Part shown: piece after piece, positions 6,046 to 6,850 of the stretch
Position numbering within the stretch: the first letter of the stretch is position 1
Layout of the letters: every line of letters begins with the position of its first letter
NCBI GenBank assembly: GCA_035544675.1
Contig: DATKCA010000105.1
Coordinates: 1-6,850 of the forward strand
From: DATKCA01 sp035544675
GTDB lineage: Bacteria > Acidobacteriota > Thermoanaerobaculia > Gp7-AA8
Direction of reading: 5' to 3'
DNA: 6,850 nt
The notes under the pieces: model-generated
What the model was told of the DNA's origin: nothing
Databases searched by the model: none
Seen by the model: the letters and a program-made list of their open reading frames with translations, nothing else
Translations under genes and position numbers: made by a program

Positions 6046-6850
6046 ATGTTCCCAACGACCCGCAGTGCCGGATCGAAGGCGGGCAGGCGCGGTTTACTGG
6101 CCGGGCTCGCCGCGACTTTGGTCGTCGTCGCTCTCTTTGCCGTCAGCGCCGGACACGCGGACCTGCGCGGCCGGATCAGCCGCCAGTTGATCGACCAGCG
6201 CGTGAATGACAACGCGAACCAGATGGTCGAAGAGGGTCGCGCGACGTTCCGCCATGACACGTTCGGCAGCGAAGATTTCTGGGGCGGAACACTGCGCCTG
6301 CACGAAGCGATCGCCGGCTCAGCGAATGGAGGGGTCGGGCCGGGCCTGTCGCCGGCGGCTGCACTCGAGGTCGGATTGAAAGTCGACTCCACGGTTCTTC
6401 CCGCGCCGCTCGTGCAGCAACTACGGCGCGGAGAGGTGGATCTCAACTCTCCGGCAACGACGCTGGCCCTTCTCGAGCTCGAAGCTGTCGTGGGCGTCAA
6501 GGGAGTCTTCGACGGGGATCGTCTCGCCTCGGTGGGCATCACGTGCGCGCTCTGCCATTCAACGGTCGATGACTCATTCACAACGGGCATTGGAGTGCGG
6601 CTCGATGGCTGGCCGAACCGCGATCTGAACGTCGGCGCCATCGCCGATCTGGCGCCTGATCTGAGCGCGTTCGCCACGCTCCTGCAGATCGAGGAGTCGG
6701 TCGTGCGGAAGGTTTTCCAGAGCTGGGGTCCCGGCAAATTCGATGCGGAGCTGATCCTCGACGGGAAGGCCTTCCGGCCTGACGGAAAATCGGCCGCCAC
6801 ACTCCTGCCGGCGGCATTCGGCCTGGCCGGCGTGAATCTCCACACCTACA
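6046..6850 (+). CDS. Exported c-type cytochrome family protein of unknown function, 3' end outside window
   Basis: The frame is open from the ATG at 6046 to the right edge (268 complete codons, no stop) and has a strong Shine-Dalgarno sequence. Residues 1-38 form a signal peptide: Arg/Lys-rich start (R6, K11, R14, R15), hydrophobic core about 16-33, and probable cleavage near A35 or A38. This places the protein in the periplasm or as an anchored exported protein. One haem-attachment motif, CALCH (C167-H171), is present, and the stretch after it is rich in conserved-looking turns: HSTVDD, GIGVRLDGWPNRDLNVGAI, SWGPGKFDAE, DGKAFRPDGK and FGLAGVNLHTY. From memory these resemble a family of large, uncharacterised cytochrome c proteins from environmental bacteria, whose full length exceeds what is seen here. 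Further haem sites or the distal haem ligand may lie past the edge. A role in periplasmic electron transfer is inferred from the haem motif only; substrate and partners are unknown. An AT-rich palindrome upstream suggests regulation. Confidence 0.85.
   Translation, partial: MFPTTRSAGSKAGRRGLLAGLAATLVVVALFAVSAGHADLRGRISRQLIDQRVNDNANQMVEEGRATFRHDTFGSEDFWGGTLRLHEAIAGSANGGVGPGLSPAAALEVGLKVDSTVLPAPLVQQLRRGEVDLNSPATTLALLELEAVVGVKGVFDGDRLASVGITCALCHSTVDDSFTTGIGVRLDGWPNRDLNVGAIADLAPDLSAFATLLQIEESVVRKVFQSWGPGKFDAELILDGKAFRPDGKSAATLLPAAFGLAGVNLHTY

Noticed and set aside
5973..6845. A 290-codon minus-strand frame opposite the cytochrome gene
   Set aside because: The translation is Ser/Arg/Pro-rich and matches nothing. 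The plus strand has a strong Shine-Dalgarno sequence, a signal peptide and a CXXCH motif in the same stretch.

Overview
This GC-rich window (roughly 60-65% G+C by eye) looks like chromosomal DNA of a Gram-negative bacterium, most plausibly an Acidobacteriota member or a similar soil or environmental lineage. The lineage call is inferred from gene style. A Hanks-type Ser/Thr kinase fused through one membrane helix to a long PD40/TolB-type propeller is very typical of Acidobacteriota. Cytosolic RsbRD_N-type histidine kinases and a single-CXXCH exported cytochrome fit the same picture. No rRNA, tRNA, CRISPR array or recognisable transposase gene is visible.

Layout, left to right. (1) 2-532 (+): the C-terminal end of a hybrid sensor kinase, with the tail of the ATPase domain followed by a complete receiver domain. 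(2) 556-1731 (-): a complete cytosolic histidine kinase with an RsbRD_N-like sensory domain, convergent with gene 1 and only 23 bases from it. (3) 1732-2060: a 329-base divergent intergenic region with no convincing element. (4) 2061-4718 (+): the kinase-TM-propeller protein of 885 aa. (5) 4804-5772 (-): an alpha/beta hydrolase of the proline-iminopeptidase family, with its own Shine-Dalgarno sequence and a candidate -10 box. (6) 6046 to the right edge (+): the first 268 codons of an exported c-type cytochrome of uncharacterised function.

The most unusual structure is a pair of 27-bp inverted repeats (4740-4766 and 5854-5880, 26/27 matching) that exactly bracket the hydrolase gene and its presumed promoter. 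They make an approximately 1.14-kb unit that looks like a single-gene, transposase-less mobile cassette, or a gene caught between two REP-like palindromes. A second feature without an obvious explanation is a perfect AT-rich palindrome at 5973-6000, upstream of the cytochrome gene, which looks like an operator.

Functionally the left two thirds is signal transduction: two histidine-kinase-type proteins and one transmembrane Ser/Thr kinase. The right third is metabolic or respiratory (hydrolase, cytochrome). Nothing in the sequence ties these genes into one operon. Every neighbouring pair is convergent or divergent, so each gene is probably its own transcription unit.
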